NCBI GenBank assembly: GCA_022113835.1
Contig: JAILWY010000019.1
Location: forward strand, 7,712,001-7,776,000
DNA: 64,000 nt
From: Atopsyche davidsoni
Lineage: Eukaryota; Arthropoda; Insecta; Trichoptera; Hydrobiosidae
Reading direction: 5' to 3'
A model generated the notes under the pieces. That model saw only the letters and a list, made by a program, of their open reading frames with translations. It searched no databases and was not told the origin of the DNA. Shown here piece after piece: positions 60,241 through 64,000 of this stretch (position 1 is its first letter; the number at the start of each line of letters is the position of its first letter). A program made the translations under genes and the position numbers.

Positions 60241-61743
60241 AGGTAGGGGGGCTCCAGCTTAATTACCTGCTCTATTATCACCGCTTAATTTATAAGTATT
60301 TAATTTCAGACATTTTATTATAAGTGATCGATAAATTAGATTATCTTATAAATTATTACCACCAAACCTTTTGCTGAATTTGAATCGATGACATTAATAA
60401 TTTATTTACTAATGGAGAAAAAATTATCGATTATTTAAAATGACCCGAAGTGCAGATGTAAAACTTAGGTATATGGTTATATAAATATTTGAAACATAAC
60501 AGAAATTCGGATTTTTTTTAGTTTAAGGTCGATTTATCCAGTTAAGTATTTCCAGTATTGAATATTCGATTAACTGATTGTATCCGACTATTTACATTAC
60601 TAATTGGACTCAGCTCTATTTAGAAAATAACAAAATCACCCCATCATTTTAATCACAGTGGCGTTATTGATACAAGTTTTTTATTTTTCCGGTGATCATT
60701 AATTTTATCGTTTCGAATACTTGCTTTGCAATATGATCAATACATACTTCCTTATTTTCGCTGTTTATTGTATGATCAAGTGAAACGTATCAAATATAAG
60801 AATAATTATTGGACTCCCTTGAGTAGGCAAAAAGTCCGTTAAGATCTGCCACAATTATATCGTGACATCATAGGATTTTAATCGCCGATTCTTCAGTGAA
60901 ACTTCGGTGATCTTACAAAGTAATTCCGCTGTCATTTTTTAAGAGGTAAGTCCTAGCGGACACATGGGCAGCGAATTCTTAAGCGCAAGATGTTATGTTG
61001 AATTAATGTTGTTATTCCGGAAAAAATACCGGGTTGTTTAGATTGAATTTTTCGAATGTTTCGGCGGTGTTATAGATTAGTGGACTCAACCTTCTGAAAA
61101 CCTCCAGGAAACGAACCACCACTGACGCTAAACTCGCTACATTTATTTATTGTTGTTTATAAAATTCTATATAATTAATAATTCACGTGCTGATGACATA
61201 AGGTTTACTTTCACATAAAATATACCCATAAAGTAAACGTGGCTAAAAGTCGTTAGTATATCTTTTAACATTTTGATAGAAAGTGCCTTTTTGAATGTTT
61301 CTTTGTGCGCCATACACCGCACAGTCGTCTTTACCAGTCGAGCTGAACCATCAAACCCTGGGCTGGAAACCGAAGGAATAAAACAGTAGCATGCTGGTTT
61401 TTTGATTACCTGGACTGCACGAAACACTATCTGATGCATTTTTTTGATAATTTAATTGAATACAATAAGGGGATTGCCTTAGTTGTACCAAGCAAACACA
61501 GCAGTAAACGTCTCTGAGAGCTATCAAATGTACCTACCTGAATTTTACATTGTGACCTTCTACTTTTACAGAAGAATGTGATAAGTGACCTTTTGTTCGA
61601 TTGCCGAGCTCTGATGTCTCTTGTACATACAAATAAAATAAAAACAAAACTCGATATTAACTTTTGTTTATACAAATTTAATAAAAAAAAACTTAAAAAA
61701 TTCAATATTTTTGACAGAGAGTACTTGGTGGAATTCCATTTTA

Positions 61744-62137
61744 ATATTTTTGAGTAAAATACTTGAGTGATTTTCCACATGTTCGTTTTTATTTGTGACC
61801 GGTTTCGCCAACCTTTCACGTTGGCATTATCAAACAGAGTGAGATTTTATATAATAATAAACAATTAGGTAAACAATTGTTAGAGGGAGAGGTTGTTGGC
61901 AAATAACTTCAATACAGAACTTAAAATCATACTAAAATTAGCCACTAACAACGGATTATTGTTAGCCATCACCCTTACCCTTAAATTATTCTTAAAATGT
62001 TATCTAAAAAACAAAAAACTATTTTTGTCGATATGATCTCTAAATTATCCAAAAGCGATAGAAATACCCGCGATAGAAACCGGTCACGAACAAAAACGAA
62101 CATGTGGAAAATCACTCAAGTATTTTACTCAAAAATA
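61744..62137. mobile_element. Foldback MITE, longest copy of the family
   Basis: Arms of about 60 bp: left 61744-61804 (tttttgagtaaaatacttga, gtgattttccacatgttcg) and right 62077-62137, its near-perfect reverse complement. The interior of about 270 bp includes tttcacgttggcattatcaa. Best representative of the family seen at 12711, 23515 and 31718. Confidence 0.8.
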
Positions 62138-62990
62138 ATTAAAAAAAACTTACGTAGGTTAGGATGAATTCCAGTGTAACTCAAAATCTATTGAACTAAG
62201 GTAAATGAAGTGGATAATTGTACTCACTGGGTTTGCCAATTTTAACAAAACTTTTTTTTATTTCCACATAAGAGAAGAATATCTATTATATGAAAGTATA
62301 ATTCGTTGTATGAAGATTATCATAATTTTCAAAAATCAAATAACCTCCACGTTACCGGACAGTGACTGCTTGCTAATCATTTGTATTGCTTTTTTATGTT
62401 CAAAAATTAATATATTTGTACTAAAAGTAAAGTATATTGAATTATATTAAGTTTTTTATTTAGTTTAAGAATGCTTAACTCAAAACCTAATTAAAAACAA
62501 ATAAGAGAAACGGAGAGGACTAGCGAAATCTACATTTAAAAAACGATCTGATAGTATAGTTTAAAACAAATATATATTTTAAAACTATACTATACTTGTG
62601 TTAAAATTTCGAAAATTATCTATCTAGATAACTTATAAAAGTTTTGTGAGAAATCTTGGTTTTAATTTATTTTTGCCAACTAATATTAGTAGAAATCTAT
62701 CGCATGTGAATAAATGTTTATCTGGTTAAAAACAGCTAACTAATTTAATTAGTAGATTTAGATAAAAAACTGTTTCAATTGCGAATTAATTTTAATTTGT
62801 TTTATTTTTAATTTTTATTTTTTAAAACAGACCAATGACAAATCCGGACTAGCTAAAACAAGCAAGTGAGCAATTTTTAATTCTTTTCGTCAGAGTTTAA
62901 AAGAGCTGTGGATATTGAATATTTAATGTGCGTTTCTAACGAATTTATTTGGTTTGACTGAAATGTTTCACGGCTTATTCTATATTTCAG

Positions 62991-63059
62991 GAAAAGGCAA
63001 ACAGACACAAGCCATTCCGACCCGAGGCAACAACGAAAAGCTCTCGTCGAACTCCTGCG
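62991..63059 (+). CDS. Putative orphan exon of 69 bases
   Basis: A strong acceptor (TTCTATATTTCAG) and donor (GCG-GTAGGTA) enclose exactly 69 bases. In one frame it reads EKANRHKPFRPEATTKSSRR and then TPA. The other two frames are also open. I do not recognise the protein and found no partner exon in the window, so it may belong to a gene continuing to the right or be a chance pair of splice sites. Confidence 0.3.
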
Positions 63060-63826
63060 GTAGGTATAGCTGTGATTCTCGGTTTACGATTAAATGTCCT
63101 GTAAATAAAGAGGTATTTTGGGTAGTAAAAAGATCAATCACTCGCTGTTATGGCCACTAAAATGTAAAAAAAAACTTCAAGGCGAGACGGAGATGCCGGG
63201 AAATCGTGCAGTGTCGAAACTTTAATGAAACTGTCAAAAGCGCCAGGAAAATCAAGTAAGATCAACGGCTGCGAGTGTTACAGTAGTTATTCATTAAATA
63301 CAACAATTATATACGTTCTTTGTAATTAATTAAAATTAATAACTTAGTACGTACTACGTTATTAAAAAAGTAACTATCAAGAATTTGAGATATTTTATAG
63401 GATGTAATATAACCGATAAAGTATTAATTATAATATATATTTTAATACTTCCAGAATTTCATAAAATATTTGTTGATTTACCGAAACATAAAATCATCTG
63501 CATTTTATCAGAAATGACACATTTTGTTTGTTAAAATGTAATTGTAGAATCAGCTGTTTAAATTTTTTCCCCACATGATGACCTCCCCACGCCCTTGGCT
63601 CGATAACAACCTGTCTTTGATACAAGAGGTTGGTGGATGGGTGGGTAGAAAAATCATCTTTTCCTGCCAGGCGAGTTCTATTTTATAATATAAAAATATT
63701 ATAAAATAAATATAATGTACGTAATAAATACGCAGACTTTTTATATTTAAATCTCAATCGTGGAAATAAAATTAAATATACCCTTTTTATTTTAGGTATT
63801 TATGTAAGTCTATTTTTTGGATTGAA

Positions 63827-64000
63827 CGTCAATCAAGTGCGTATTTATTAATCATTACGGGTTTATTATATTATTACTAATATGATTAGGCACATTAGTT
63901 CACACATAGAAGATGACTAAAGAAATTCTCTGAAAAATATCATCGTGATTTGTTTGGGATTTGAACCTACATCCCCAGGCTTACATGGCCGGTGTACTGA
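63827..64000 (-). mobile_element. Second copy of the SINE-like palindromic repeat, cut by window end
   Basis: Begins GGATTGAACGTCAATCAAG, followed by ATATGATTAGGCACATTA, AATATCATCGTGATTTG and the inverted B-box phrase GGGATTTGAACCTACATC. These match 50899-51195 in the same orientation for the core. The right end is beyond the window. Confidence 0.65.

Larger units (their letters stand above)
57029..62990. other. Non-coding stretch with scattered repeats
   Basis: No gene recognised. It holds a tRNA-like SINE piece (57555), a pogo-like MITE (58357), a GC-richer patch with a - strand open frame (59100-59240), a phrase CCCGGTACTGGGGCCAACTT at 59353 similar to one at 44587, a family C repeat (60041) and a large foldback element (61744). 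Confidence 0.5.

Noticed and set aside
61427..61819. 130-residue - strand frame
   Set aside because: It overlaps the arm of the foldback element and is otherwise low-complexity. No family resemblance.

Overview
This window looks like nuclear DNA of an insect. It is strongly AT-rich, its genes are split into many short exons with GT-AG introns, the proteins match insect or animal families, and the space between exons is full of arthropod-type transposons (mariner, Tc1, piggyBac, hAT, Helitron, tRNA-derived SINEs, LTR remnants) and long TA microsatellites. The order cannot be fixed from the sequence. Short runs of the insect telomere motif TTAGG also occur, but they are too short to prove anything.

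Three host genes are clear and a fourth is probable. From left to right they are: a TMEM198-family membrane protein on the + strand (seven exons, 5158-11868, 5' end missing); an SLC35B1 nucleotide transporter of the endoplasmic reticulum on the + strand (seven exons, complete, 22311-26435); the receptor for the neuropeptide pigment-dispersing factor (PDFR, a class B GPCR of the circadian clock output) on the - strand (ten exons, 43420-31481, only the N-terminal exon missing); and, upstream of it on the - strand, a short two-exon p25-alpha/TPPP-like gene (47395-46459). I rebuilt the exon chains by hand from protein similarity and splice sites, and the codon phases agree across all junctions.

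A further intronless reading frame at 3091-3777 encodes an unrecognised basic protein made largely of 14 copies of a nine-residue repeat. Close to it, at 4509-4688, lies an almost perfect 88-bp-arm hairpin.

Mobile DNA fills most of the rest. The most notable is a 2,597-bp element present twice (32969-35565 and 54432-57028), with identical ends (AGGGTGTCCCTTA), about nine differences, and the same frameshift and stop codons in its transposase-like gene. I cannot assign it to a named superfamily. One copy sits in a PDFR intron. The 15.8-19.7 kb stretch is a nest: a Helitron gene fragment split by a piggyBac-type element, then an hAT fragment, then a second internally deleted piggyBac. Other elements are a deleted mariner (14427-15231), a truncated mariner (20238-21120), a Tc1 relic (47898-48879), two copies of a DUF4817-type Tc1/mariner relative (36183-37478 and 50259-50898, the latter cut by a SINE-like insert), an hAT with an exact 8-bp target duplication (7718-9126), several MITEs and a foldback repeat family.

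The host genes do not form a pathway together; they are simply neighbours. The long non-coding stretches (1-3090, 11869-14426, 26436-31480, 43421-46458, 48900-54431, 57029-62990) contain only repeats and sequence in which I see no convincing gene.
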